Shown here: positions 1 through 8,537 of the stretch, piece after piece | How the letters are laid out: every line of letters begins with the position of its first letter | How positions within the stretch are numbered: the stretch's first letter is position 1 | Notes under the pieces: generated by a model | Database searches by the model: none | What the model saw: the letters and a program-made list of their open reading frames with translations, nothing else | What the model was told of the DNA's origin: nothing | Made by a program: the position numbers and the translations under genes | Assembly: GCA_963836735.1 (NCBI GenBank) | Contig: CAWIKP010000012.1 | Span: 34,243 to 98,242 of the forward strand | Origin: JACCXG01 sp963836735 | Lineage (GTDB): Bacteria > Acidobacteriota > Vicinamibacteria > Vicinamibacterales > 2-12-FULL-66-21 | Length of the DNA stretch: 64,000 nucleotides | Direction: 5' to 3'

Positions 1-490
1 GCTCGATCCCGTAGGTGAGCTCGACGGAGATCGGCGACAGGTCGACGCCGCCCGCCTGCTGGAAATACGTGAACTGCGTGATCTCCTGGCCGTCGAACAG
101 CACCTGCCAGCCGATGCCCCAGGCCCCGAGGGTCGGCGACTCCCAGTTGTCCTCCTCGAACCGCACGTCGTGGGCGCGCAGATCGATGCCGCACGCCTCC
201 AGACTCTGCAGATAGAGCTGCTGCACGTCGTCAGGCGCCGGCTTCAGGATCACCTGGTACTGCTGGTGCTTGAAGAGACGATTGGGATTCTCGCCGAAGC
301 GGCCGTCTGCCGGCCGCCGCGACGGCTGGACGTATGCGACGTTCCAGTGATCGGGACCGAGCACCCGCAGGAACGTCTCGGGGTGCATCGTGCCCGCGCC
401 CATCTCGATGTCGAGCGGCTGCTGCAGCAGGCAGCCCCGGGAAACCCAGAACTCGGACAGCTTGAAGATCAGTTGCTGAAGAGTGACCAT
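1..490 (-). CDS. glyQ: Glycyl-tRNA synthetase alpha subunit (partial, runs off window)
   Basis: Catalytic alpha chain of the tetrameric bacterial glycyl-tRNA synthetase, charging tRNA-Gly in the cytoplasm. About 163 N-terminal residues are visible from an ATG at 490. They begin MVTLQQLIFKLSEFW and include the family blocks GCLLQQPLDIEMGAGTMHPE, AYVQPSRRPADGRFGENPNR and FEEDNWESPTLGAWGIGWQV, with no frameshift. It lies directly downstream of recO on the same strand, an order common in bacterial era-recO-glyQ regions. The beta-chain gene glyS would be expected beyond the window edge. The C-terminal half is not visible. Confidence 0.96.
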   Translation of the reverse strand, partial: MVTLQQLIFKLSEFWVSRGCLLQQPLDIEMGAGTMHPETFLRVLGPDHWNVAYVQPSRRPADGRFGENPNRLFKHQQYQVILKPAPDDVQQLYLQSLEACGIDLRAHDVRFEEDNWESPTLGAWGIGWQVLFDGQEITQFTYFQQAGGVDLSPISVELTYGIE

Positions 491-551
491 GCAGACGGAG
501 CTTGAAACGTCTCCCTTTCCCTTCTGAACGTGTGTCGGGTGCCTTCGTGAC

Positions 552-1301
552 CTAGCGCGCCTGCCGCATTTCGCGAAGCACGCGCGCCGATTTCAGATCC
601 TTGTCGAGATGGGCGCTGATCAGCTGCCGGTGCGCCGACTCGAGCTCCCTCGCCGCGTGAGCACCGAGCGCCAGCGTTGCGAGATGGTCCGGCGCCACCG
701 CCGTCGCACTCCTCAAGAACATCATCGCTTCCGGCGACAACCGCGTGCCCGCGACACCCGGGGCGCAGCCGCGGCACAGGAGCACGGCATCCTTCGCCGG
801 CATCGCGGCTCCGTCGCTCAGGCCCGCCCCGCAGGCCGGACACTGCCGGATGGACGGATACACGCCCTGCAGCCGCAACAACCAGTATTCGAAATAGCGC
901 GCCAGCACTTCCACCGGCGCGCCGGCCGTGATCGCGTCCACCACCGACGATCCCAGCCGGTACAACCGTTCGTCGGCATGCGCCTCGGGCGCCCACTCGT
1001 CGATCAACTCGGCAAAGTACCCGACATAGCCGAGCGCATCGCCCGAGGCGCCCGAGAGCGGCGAGCGGGTGGGCTCGACATAGTTGAGCCGGACCAGTTC
1101 CCGCTGTTCCCGCTCGTAGTAGGCCACCCCGGCCCGTGTCATCGGCTCGAGCGCCCCCGTATACCGCGAGCGCACCCGGCGCGCCCCCTTGGCGACCCCA
1201 CGCTTCTTGCCGCGATCGCGGGTGAGAAAAACGACAATCCTGTCGGCTTCGCCAAGCTTGTAGGTCCGAAGGATCAACGCTTCGGACTTGTAGACGGGCA
1301 C
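552..1301 (-). CDS. recO: DNA repair protein RecO
   Basis: RecO loads RecA on gapped DNA together with RecF and RecR. The 249-residue product has the usual length. It opens MPVYKSEALILRTYKLGEAD, the start of the N-terminal OB fold (about residues 1-80). Cysteines C154, C157, C176 and C179 form the zinc-binding cluster of many RecO proteins (CPAC and CRGC pairs). It follows mgtE on the same strand, separated by a repeat element that fills the gap, and precedes glyQ. The frame is intact. Confidence 0.95.
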   Translation of the reverse strand: MPVYKSEALILRTYKLGEADRIVVFLTRDRGKKRGVAKGARRVRSRYTGALEPMTRAGVAYYEREQRELVRLNYVEPTRSPLSGASGDALGYVGYFAELIDEWAPEAHADERLYRLGSSVVDAITAGAPVEVLARYFEYWLLRLQGVYPSIRQCPACGAGLSDGAAMPAKDAVLLCRGCAPGVAGTRLSPEAMMFLRSATAVAPDHLATLALGAHAARELESAHRQLISAHLDKDLKSARVLREMRQAR

Positions 1302-1315
1302 CTTTACATTCTAGT

Positions 1316-1432
1316 CGGGGCTCGGGGCTCGGGGACTCGGGGGCTCGGAATTCTTCGATTCCGGTTTGCTCTTCCGAGCCCCGAGTCCCGCGCCCCGCTT
1401 GCCCGCCGTAGCGCGCAGCGCGAAGGCGGGAG
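1316..1432. repeat. Inverted element, GGGGCTC heptamer arms, with nested REP
   Basis: Left arm 1316-1348 is tandem degenerate GGGGCTC units and right arm 1374-1397 carries their complement. An inner 9-bp stem, GGCTCGGAA with TTCCGAGCC, encloses a 21-base loop. Directly beyond the right arm, 1398-1432 forms a second hairpin (CCCGCC paired with GGCGGG around GTAGC and GCGAA), like REPs near 46.0 and 61.0 kb. The element fills the whole gap between the mgtE stop and the recO start. It belongs to the same architectural family as those at 30.0, 51.2 and 52.6 kb. Confidence 0.8.
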
Positions 1433-1443
1433 TCCCGAGCGTC

Positions 1444-2808
1444 CTATCCCCAATGCCGCAGCACCAGCGTCCCGAGCCCGAGAAACGACAGGAAGCCGAA
1501 CACGTCCGTCAGCGTCGTGATGAACACGGATGATGCGAGCGCGGGATCGATCTTCATCGCCCGCAGCGCAAGCGGAATCAGCGTGCCGGCGGTGGCCGCC
1601 ACGAACATGTTGATGATCATCGCCGCGCCGATGATCACGCCCAGGGCCGGGCTGCCTTTCCAGATCCAGACCACCAGCCCCGCGACCACGCCGCAGCCGA
1701 TGCCGTTGGCGATGCCGACAGCCGCCTCCTTCAGGAGCGCTTTCCGGGTATTGGCCCACGTCAGCTCGCCGAGCGCGATGCCCCGGACGATGACCGTCAG
1801 CGTTTGCGTGGCGGCGTTGCCGCCCATGCCGGCGACCACGGGCATGAACACCGCGAGCGCGCTCCATCGGCCGATGGTGCCCTCGAAAAGCGCGACCACG
1901 GACGCGGCGATGAACGCGGTGACCAGGTTCACCTGCAGCCACGGCAGCCGCTTCCTCAGCGACTCGGAGGGCCGGCTGAACACGCGATCGTCGCCGGTCA
2001 CGCCGGCCAGGCGATACACGTCCTCGGTCGCCTCATCCTTGATGACGTCGATGACGTCGTCCACCGTGATGACCCCGACCAGCTTGTTCTCTTCGTCGAC
2101 GACCGGGATCGCCAGCAGGTTGTAGGACGCGACCTGGCGCGCGACCTCCTCCTGGTCCATGTCCACGCGGGCGCTGATCAGATCCGTCGTCATGATCCGT
2201 TTCAGCGGTGTGGTTGGCGGCACCAGCAGCAGCCGCCGCAGGGAGACCACGCCGACCAGATGCCGGCGGACGTCGATGACGTAGAGATAGAACACCATCT
2301 CGACGTCGCGCGATCCTTGCAGCGCCGTAATCGCCTCGGCCGCCGTCATGTCCTCCGAAAGCGCAAAGACTTTCGGGTTCATGATGCGGCCGGCGGTCTG
2401 TTCGGGATATTCGAGCAGCTCGCCGACCTCGCCGCCGGCGGGGCGCTTCTGCATCAACTCGAGGACCTTCGCCGAGACGTCCTCCGGCAGGTAGTCGATG
2501 ATCGCCGCCGCGTCGTCGGAGGGGAGCTCCTGGAGTAACTTGCCGATTTCTTCGGCCGATCGCCCGGCCAGCAGGGCCGCGCCTTTTTCGGGCCCGAGCT
2601 CGCTCAGCGCTTCCATGGCGAGCCGGCTGTTGCGCTCGACCAGTAACGAAAACGTGGAGGCCCGATCTTTGTCGGTCAGCTCCGAAAACACCTGTGCCAG
2701 GTCCGCAGGGTGCTGTTTCTGGAGCAGATTGACGAGGTTCGCCGTCGCGCCTACGCGAAGCAGGCGTTTGACGGAGTCCAGCACGACATCGAGCTTGCGC
2801 TGCGCCAT
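1444..2808 (-). CDS. mgtE: Magnesium transporter MgtE
   Basis: Inner-membrane magnesium channel gated by cytoplasmic Mg2+ sensing. The 454-residue product has the standard order: an N-terminal superhelical MgtE domain (about 20-130) with LLQELPSDDAAAIIDYLPED, two CBS domains (about 137-260) with VVDEENKLVGVITVDDVIDV, and a C-terminal pore domain (about 285-454). The pore region contains FMPVVAGMGGNAATQTLTVI, the conserved signature. There is no frameshift. It is the first gene of a minus-strand run with recO and glyQ, after a strong hairpin at 2900-2977. Confidence 0.96.
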   Translation of the reverse strand: MAQRKLDVVLDSVKRLLRVGATANLVNLLQKQHPADLAQVFSELTDKDRASTFSLLVERNSRLAMEALSELGPEKGAALLAGRSAEEIGKLLQELPSDDAAAIIDYLPEDVSAKVLELMQKRPAGGEVGELLEYPEQTAGRIMNPKVFALSEDMTAAEAITALQGSRDVEMVFYLYVIDVRRHLVGVVSLRRLLLVPPTTPLKRIMTTDLISARVDMDQEEVARQVASYNLLAIPVVDEENKLVGVITVDDVIDVIKDEATEDVYRLAGVTGDDRVFSRPSESLRKRLPWLQVNLVTAFIAASVVALFEGTIGRWSALAVFMPVVAGMGGNAATQTLTVIVRGIALGELTWANTRKALLKEAAVGIANGIGCGVVAGLVVWIWKGSPALGVIIGAAMIINMFVAATAGTLIPLALRAMKIDPALASSVFITTLTDVFGFLSFLGLGTLVLRHWG

Positions 2809-2899
2809 GGGAATAGGTTCGGCCCGAACGTGAACTGCTCAATGTAGCACGGCACCAAGGGGGATTGTTCGAGCGGAGGGGTGTGGGGAGCGGCGGTCT

Positions 2900-2977
2900 C
2901 AGCATTTCTCAGTTGCGGCGGGGCCCCACCCCCGCGGCGCGCGCCGGGGGGCCCCGGCGCGCAACCAAGTAATGCTG
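2900..2977 (-). terminator. Extended GC-rich stem-loop downstream of the sigma-factor operon
   Basis: Immediately after the stop at 2979 a long imperfect hairpin forms: outer stem CAGCATT/AATGCTG, then GTTGC/GCAAC, then an 11-bp stem GCGCGCCGGGG/CCCCGGCGCGC at 2939-2962. It separates the ECF operon from mgtE. There is no U-tract, so classic rho-independent termination is not certain. A REP-like hairpin is the alternative. Confidence 0.5.
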
Positions 2978-2978
2978 G

Positions 2979-3939
2979 CTAGCGCGCCGGCGCCTTGTAG
3001 GGGGACTCGAGAATCGTGTAGTCCGCCGGCACGTCGAACAGGTTTCCCTGCGGCTCGGCGCGAACGATGTTGGTGACGGTGTAGGTCGTGTCACCCGATC
3101 GCGGATCGCTGTGCCTGGTCATCGATCAGGATTTCGAGATCAGGTGAGAACCACTGCTCCGACAGGACGGTGATCGGCTGCTGGTTGCCGATCGCGCCGG
3201 CCGGCAGCACCGTCGTGACCCGTTTGCCGTCTGCCATCACGCCTTCGACCACCTTCTGCCCGAGCGACTCTTCTTTCGCATCTTTCATATCCGGGGCGAT
3301 CCGAACCGCCGGCTGAACACCGCGACCGCGGCCCCCGCCGCCAGCGGCGATCTCTGCCTGCTGCCGCTTGCGCAGCTCCTCGGTGACGGCCTGTGGCGGA
3401 ACCTCCGCCGGGGCGACGAGCACAATCCCGCCAGCCGCGCTCTCAACCGATCCGCGGTCGACTGCCTTCCTTGCCTCGATCCTTTTCTTGTCCTCATCGG
3501 TCAGCGTCGCCGCCGAGGCGGGGTACGCGATGCGAATCGCCGACTTGCGAGCCGTGCGGGTGGCCGGGTCCAGCACGTAGCTCACGTGCGCGACCGGGTC
3601 ATAGATGCTGACGAACTTCACGGCCCCGTCGGTCCCCAGTTCCTCACGGCGGGTCCTGCCGTCGCTGTCGCGATAGATCCGGACGGTGGCCCTCCTCGCG
3701 ATCTTGTTGCCGTCGCCCAATACCTGGGTGAACTCGGTTGTGGCCTCCCCCGAGTACGGCCGGCCGATGGTGATGCGCGTCTCCACGACCGTGCTCGCGC
3801 GCATGACCGGCACCCCGGGTTGCCCCTCCGACACAACGACGTCGGTCATCACCGGCGACGGGACTCTTTCCCGAACCTGCGCCGCGGCGCCGTCGGTCAC
3901 CAACGCGATCAGCGCTGCCACTGCCATTCGTCCCTTCAT
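2979..3939 (-). CDS. Secreted protein of unknown function in the ECF sigma operon (frameshifted near the end)
   Basis: I do not recognise a named family. The N-terminus (RMAVAALIALVTDGAAAQ) is a signal peptide, so the protein is probably exported. The body is rich in beta-strand-like segments about modification of a stored value (YRDSDGRTRREELGTDGAVK) and has a Gly/Arg-rich stretch near residue 198. The frame stops at 3091, but the other frame continues with TRHSDPRSGDTTYTVTNIVR and VPADYTILESPYKAPAR to a stop at 2979. Deleting one base near 3123 joins them. The start overlaps the anti-sigma stop by 4 bases, so it is translationally coupled. It may be an envelope sensor or target of the sigma factor, which is inference. 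Confidence 0.75.
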
Positions 3940-4724
3940 CGTCTGCTCCTTGTGTCCTGGGTCGTCGATTCTTCGGCGCTCACCAACCGGATCGCGCGAG
4001 GCAGGCCGTCCTGGCCCACGAGCACGTCGGCGTCCACCGTCGTCTTCGACCCTCCCTGAACGATGTCCAACCCATATTCCGGGAGTGCGCCGACCGGAAC
4101 CGCAATCCGGACGACGCTCCCGCTCTCGAGATCCGGCAGCCCGGCTGCGCCGGGCAGGGTCATGAATTCGAACGATCTCACCTGCTTCGGCGGTGCGGCT
4201 CGCCGCCCGGCTCCCGCGCGGACGGGAACCGGTCGCTCAGGCGTCACGTTTCCTTCGACCATCGACGACGCCGGCGTCTTTCCCTCCATCGCCGACGGCG
4301 TGGAGACGGCCGGCAATGTCACAGAGGAGGCCGACGGTGACGCAAGGTCATCTGGAGACACTGACGTCGAAGGGCGGCTGCCAAGCCAAACCGCCAGCGC
4401 GATGACGGCCGCACCAGCCAGCGCATAGATCCACTGATCCGTCCGCTTCGATTCCAACTGCGGTATTGGTGCGACCGGCATCCGGGCGACGAATGCCTCC
4501 TGAAGCCGCCCTTCGATCGCCGGAGAGGCCTTCCAGTTCTGCGCTTCGGTCGCCAGGGCGCTGAGCGCCGCAGTCAAATTGCGCTGCCGTTCGAACTCCA
4601 CCGCACAGTTCGCGCAATCGTCCAGGTGCTGCTCGACCGCGAGCCGGACGTCCTCGGGCATCGACACGTCACGCGCGAAGTCCAGGATCGCCTCTCTTGT
4701 CGCCGCGCAGGTCATGCCATGCAC
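3936..4724 (-). CDS. Anti-sigma factor with zinc-finger and one membrane segment
   Basis: Predicted membrane anti-sigma factor holding the adjacent ECF sigma factor inactive. The 262-residue product carries an H-x3-C-x2-C motif at H33, C37, C40 (EQHLDDCANC), typical of zinc-binding anti-sigma domains. One transmembrane helix lies at about residues 98-115 (WIYALAGAAVIALAVWLG), followed by a Ser/Pro-rich linker and a periplasmic C-terminal domain. It overlaps the sigma gene by 13 bases upstream and the secreted-protein gene by 4 bases downstream, so the three form one coupled operon. A second possible start is the ATG three codons in. Confidence 0.88.
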   Translation of the reverse strand: MHGMTCAATREAILDFARDVSMPEDVRLAVEQHLDDCANCAVEFERQRNLTAALSALATEAQNWKASPAIEGRLQEAFVARMPVAPIPQLESKRTDQWIYALAGAAVIALAVWLGSRPSTSVSPDDLASPSASSVTLPAVSTPSAMEGKTPASSMVEGNVTPERPVPVRAGAGRRAAPPKQVRSFEFMTLPGAAGLPDLESGSVVRIAVPVGALPEYGLDIVQGGSKTTVDADVLVGQDGLPRAIRLVSAEESTTQDTRSRR

Positions 4725-5356
4725 CTCTTCTGCGTGACCGGCACATCCGATGACCGGTCTCGCGTGTTCGTTACCCTGCGCTCTTCCTCCGCCCGCAATG
4801 CGACGAGTCGCGTCGCGAGCATCGCGCGCGCCCGGTGGAGACGCGATCGGATCGTCCCAATCGCACAGTCCAGCGCGTCAGCGGCATCGGCATACGTCAG
4901 CTCCTCGAGATCGCAGAGCACGACGACCTCCCGATACCGGACCGGCAGCGCAAGCACCGCACGCCGCAGCATCGCGATTCGCTCGACGCGTGACAGCTCA
5001 CCGAGCGGATCCGGCTGAACGGCAGGCAGCACGCCATCGTCTTCAGAGGTCGCGGCGAGGCTCTCGAGCCTGGCGTCGCGGTCGAGCCGGTGCCGGACAC
5101 AATTGCGCGCGATCCCGCAGAGCCACGCCGTCACCGAAGACCGTCCCAGCTCGTACCGCGCCGCATCCCGCATCACGATCAGGAACACGTCCTGAGTCAC
5201 GTCGTCGGCCAGCGCCGGCGTTCCACTCATGTGGAGGGCGAATCGATAAATGTCCCCCTGCCGCCGCCGGAACAATGCCGTCAAGGCTTCCGGCCTGCCT
5301 GCGGCAATGCCGGCAATGAGTGTGTCGTCGTTTGCGCGCTCGAGATCGTCGGTCAT
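4712..5356 (-). CDS. ECF-type RNA polymerase sigma factor
   Basis: A 214-residue sigma-70 family factor with only regions 2 and 4. Region 2 includes IYRFALHMSGTPALADDVTQ, with the DD-T/AQ-D/E motif of the core-binding helix. Region 4 includes LPVRYREVVVLCDLEELTYA and IGTIRSRLHRARAMLATRL, the helix-turn-helix that reads the -35. The start at 5356 (MTDDLERAND) is chosen because upstream in-frame sequence overlaps era and has no sigma homology. It is co-transcribed with an anti-sigma factor and a secreted protein. Confidence 0.92.
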   Translation of the reverse strand: MTDDLERANDDTLIAGIAAGRPEALTALFRRRQGDIYRFALHMSGTPALADDVTQDVFLIVMRDAARYELGRSSVTAWLCGIARNCVRHRLDRDARLESLAATSEDDGVLPAVQPDPLGELSRVERIAMLRRAVLALPVRYREVVVLCDLEELTYADAADALDCAIGTIRSRLHRARAMLATRLVALRAEEERRVTNTRDRSSDVPVTQKRCMA

Positions 5357-5379
5357 CGGATGCCGGGTTTGACGCCGCC

Positions 5380-5413
5380 ATCCTCTATTCAGTCGGGAGA
5401 GAGAAGAAGTTCC
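5380..5413 (-). promoter_or_regulatory. Possible autoregulated ECF promoter
   Basis: In the short gap between era and the sigma gene the minus strand reads GGAACTT at 5413-5407, resembling the GGAAC -35 of ECF promoters. No convincing -10 is fixed at the right spacing. Autoregulation is common for ECF operons, but this site is only a suggestion. Confidence 0.25.
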
Positions 5414-5429
5414 AAGATCTGAGGGAAGC

Positions 5430-6338
5430 CTACCGTCGCCGAGGCTTCCGCGTCGTGCGGGGGACGCCGAGGTCGTCCAGGGCGCGATCGTCGTTGCGCC
5501 AGTCGGGGTTGACCTTGACCCGCAGGTCAAGGAACACGCGCGTTTCAAAGGTGTCTTCCAGATCCTTGCGAGCCTCGGTACCGATGCGCTTGATCATGTC
5601 GCCGCCCCGGCCGATGACGATGGCCTTCTGCGACTCCTGCTCGACGAAGATCGTGCAGTAGAGCCGCAGCATGCGATCCCGCTCCTCCTCGTCGAACTTG
5701 TCAACGACGACGGCGGTCGAGAACGGCAGCTCGGCGCGGGTGTGCTGCAGGATCTTCTCGCGGACGGTCTCGGCGACCAGCGTGCGCTCGGGTTGATCGG
5801 TCAGATAGTCGTCGGGATACAGCGACTCTCCTTCCGGAAGCTGCTCGAGCAGTACCCGCTCGAGCCGATCGATGCCGTCGCCGGTCTGCGCCGAAACCGG
5901 CACGATCGCGGCGAACTCCCGCCATTTCTGCACCCGTTCCATCAACGGCAGGAGCTGCGCCTTCTTGACCAGGTCGATCTTGTTGAGCACCAGGACGACG
6001 GGATTCCGCACTTTCTCGAGGAGCGCGGTCACGAACTCGTCGCCGTGGCCGGGCCTGCTCGACGCATCGAAGATCAGCGCCACCACGTCGACCTCGCGGA
6101 GCGTCTCGACCGCCGCATCCACCATGCGCACATTCATGCGATGAAGCGGCCGGTGGATGCCGGGCGTGTCGACGAACACAATCTGTCCGTCCGGATAGTG
6201 CTTCACCCCCAGAATCCGCCCGCGGGTGGTCTGCGGCTTGTCGGACACGATCGCGACCTTGGCCCCGACCATGGTGTTGAGGAGCGTCGATTTCCCGGCA
6301 TTCGGCCGGCCGATGAGGGAAACGTACCCGGACTTCAT
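5430..6338 (-). CDS. era: GTPase Era
   Basis: Essential GTPase for 30S ribosome maturation, binding 16S rRNA near its 3' end. The 302-residue product has G1 GRPNAGKS (about 10-17), the switch region KPQTTRGRILG, G3 DTPG, G4 NKID and a C-terminal KH RNA-binding domain with VIGRGGDMIKRIGTEARKDL. Length and order are canonical and the frame is intact. In relatives era commonly neighbours ybeY/corC and recO. Here it is separated from them by the efflux operon and M16 genes on one side and the sigma module on the other. Confidence 0.97.
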   Translation of the reverse strand: MKSGYVSLIGRPNAGKSTLLNTMVGAKVAIVSDKPQTTRGRILGVKHYPDGQIVFVDTPGIHRPLHRMNVRMVDAAVETLREVDVVALIFDASSRPGHGDEFVTALLEKVRNPVVLVLNKIDLVKKAQLLPLMERVQKWREFAAIVPVSAQTGDGIDRLERVLLEQLPEGESLYPDDYLTDQPERTLVAETVREKILQHTRAELPFSTAVVVDKFDEEERDRMLRLYCTIFVEQESQKAIVIGRGGDMIKRIGTEARKDLEDTFETRVFLDLRVKVNPDWRNDDRALDDLGVPRTTRKPRRR

Positions 6339-6458
6339 CAGAGGGACTCTATCGAACTACCGGGTTGGTCCGGCGTTCTGTTTGCATTTCTTGTTTGTGG
6401 TGAGGGGCCCCGCCTCCGATCCAACCCTCCAACCAACCCAACTGACCACATCGTACGT

Positions 6459-6495
6459 TATACTGACCAAGCGGTCATTTCGATGACCGCTTGGT
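6459..6495 (+). promoter_or_regulatory. Promoter with palindromic TetR-type operator
   Basis: A TATACT -10-like hexamer (6459-6464) is followed by a perfect inverted repeat: 13-base arms ACCAAGCGGTCAT (6466-6478) and ATGACCGCTTGGT (6483-6495) around TTCG. The arms contain TGACC/GGTCA half-sites typical of TetR-family operators. The palindrome covers the expected transcription start and ends three bases before the regulator's ATG. Autorepression of the whole efflux operon is the likely use. Confidence 0.75.
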
Positions 6496-6498
6496 GCA

Positions 6499-7131
6499 AT
6501 GACACACAGAGCGCTCCAGCCAAGTAAAGACGAGGTCGTTTCCGCGTACCGCCGGGACCAGATCCTCACCGCCGCTCACGGTGTCTTCGCCAGCAAGGGG
6601 TTTCGCCCGGCGACCGTCGGCGACATTGCCGATGCGGCCGGGATCGCCAAGGGCACGCTCTACCTCTACTTCAAGTCGAAAGACGACATCTACTGGGCGG
6701 CGATGAATCGCGGCCTGGACGGGCTGCAGGCGCTGACCGCGGCGGCGCTGGACGGCGTCGGTCACCCGCGAGAAAAGCTTCGCGCCTTCATCGAAACCAA
6801 GGTCCGCTTCTTCGACGCGGATCGGGACTTCTTCAGCATCTATTTCGCGGAGTTCGGCAACGTGTCCCCTCATCATCTGCCGGCGCAGAAGCCGTTTCTC
6901 CGCCGCTACATGGATCAGGTCGAGCTGCTGGATCGGACGCTGCAGCAGGCCGCGGCGGACGGACTGGTCCGCACGGCGGCCCTGAATGGCCTCGGCTACT
7001 CGGTGATGGCGCTCACCGCGAGCGTGATCGCCCGGCGGCTTCGCGGCTGGTCGCAGGGCTCGCTCGAGGAGGATGTGACCGCCGCAGTCGAGCTGCTCTG
7101 GAAAGGCGTCGCGGAATCCCGTCATGCGTAA
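6499..7131 (+). CDS. TetR/AcrR family transcriptional regulator of the efflux operon
   Basis: A 210-residue dimeric repressor. The N-terminal DNA-binding domain (about residues 15-65) holds ATVGDIADAAGIAKGTLYLY, the classic TetR helix-turn-helix. The rest is a helical ligand domain. The start at 6499 sits almost on the operator with no clear Shine-Dalgarno sequence, so a short leader is expected. It overlaps the TolC-like gene by 8 bases and heads a four-gene plus-strand operon (TetR, outer-membrane channel, adaptor, DHA2 transporter). The ligand is probably a hydrophobic toxin or drug exported by that system. Confidence 0.92.
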   Translation: MTHRALQPSKDEVVSAYRRDQILTAAHGVFASKGFRPATVGDIADAAGIAKGTLYLYFKSKDDIYWAAMNRGLDGLQALTAAALDGVGHPREKLRAFIETKVRFFDADRDFFSIYFAEFGNVSPHHLPAQKPFLRRYMDQVELLDRTLQQAAADGLVRTAALNGLGYSVMALTASVIARRLRGWSQGSLEEDVTAAVELLWKGVAESRHA

Positions 7132-8537
7132 CTTCGTGCGGTTTCTCTGCACCGCGCTCGTTGCCGCGTCCGCCGGCGCCCGGGCCTCGGCACAGGTGCT
7201 TCCTCCGCGCGGCCCCCTCGGCGACGCGGGGCCGTTCTCCGGGGCCGTTCCGACAGGTCAGCGATCGGATCAGCCGCTGCCGCTCACGTTGACCGATGCC
7301 ATCGCCCGCGGACTTCAACACAACCTCGGTGTGATCACACGACAAGAGGACGTCGAGAAGGCTCGGAGCGATCGATGGCGTGCGCTCTCGGCGGTGCTGC
7401 CGAACGTCTCCGGACGCCTCAGCGCCGATCGCGAGGTCATCAACCTCGCAGCGCTGGGCTTCAGTGGCTTTCCTGGAATCCCCGCGGTCATCGGCCCGTT
7501 CAACGTGTTCGACGCACGCATCGGAGTCTCCCAGCCGGTGATCGATTCGCAGGGCATCTTTCACCTGCACGAGACCAATCACGACCTGAGCGCCGCCCAG
7601 CACAACTTCCGGAATGCTCGTGACCTGGTGGTGGTCGCCGTTACGAACCTCTATCTGCAGGCGCTGGCAACCGACAGCCGTGTTGCCGCCGTGCGGGCCG
7701 AACTCGAGACCGCGGAAGCGCTCGCCACGCTCGCCGAAGATCGCCGCAAGGCCGGGCTGGTACCGGCAATCGATGCCAACCGGGCGCAGGTGCAGCGGCA
7801 GAACGCCCAGCAGCGGCTCATCACGTCCGAGAATGCTGCCGCCAAACAGAAGCTGGTGCTCGCCCGCGCGATCGGGCTTCCTCTCGGGCAGGCGGTCTCC
7901 CTCACCGACCCGATGCCCTACGCGCCCGGCACGGCGCCGTCGCTCGACGCCGCGGTCAAGGAGGCGTACGCCCATCGCGAGGATCTGCAGGGACAGGAAG
8001 AAGCGCTGAACGCCGCGCGTGATGCCGAACGGGCCGCGACCGCCGCGCACCTGCCCTCTCTGCATGTCGACGCCAACTGGGGGGCGATCGGCCAGACTCC
8101 TGGCGAAGCCGTGCCGACCTACACGGTGGGCGCCTCGGTGCACGTGCCGCTGTTCAACGCGGGTGCCGACAAGGCGCGCTCCATCGAGGCGGCAGCCACA
8201 GCGCGGCGCCGCCGCGCGGAGCTCGAAGACACGCGCGCGAAGGTCTACTACGAGGTGCAGACGGCGCTCCTCGACGTCGACGCGGCCCGGCGGCAGGTGG
8301 ATCTGGCGACGCGTACAGGTCGCGCTCGCCGATGAGCAGCTCGCGCAGGCGCGCGACCGGTTCGGAGCCGGAGTCGCCGACACGATCGAAGTCGTCCAGG
8401 CCCAGGAAGCGCTCGCCAGCGCCCACGATGCGAGCGTCGTCAGCCTGTACGGCTACAACGCGGCACGGGCCTCGCTGGCGGCGGCGCTCGGCCTGGCTGA
8501 AGAAGACATGCCGCGATTCCTCGGAGCCTCGAAGTAA
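7124..8537 (+). CDS. TolC-family outer-membrane efflux channel (one frameshift)
   Basis: Outer-membrane component of the tripartite pump. A signal peptide (FLCTALVAASAGARASAQ) is followed by the two long coiled-coil OEP repeats, for example LTLTDAIARGLQHNLGVITR and LEDTRAKVYYEVQTALLDVD. The first frame stops at 8335. The following sequence in another frame (VALADEQLAQARDRFGAG, then VVQAQEALASAHDA) is the expected end of the second repeat and stops at 8537. One extra base near 8314 explains the break. Reconstructed length is about 470 residues, normal for TolC. The stop overlaps the next start (TAATG). Confidence 0.88.

Noticed and set aside
469..996. Arg/Gly-rich frame overlapping recO and the glyQ start
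   Set aside because: A shadow of recO with no signature. RecO has full-length conserved motifs and zinc cysteines.
1316..1432. Ordinary rho-independent terminator
   Set aside because: There is no U-tract, the arms are tandem repeats rather than a single stem, and similar elements occur in divergent promoter gaps (29930, 34114, 52544).
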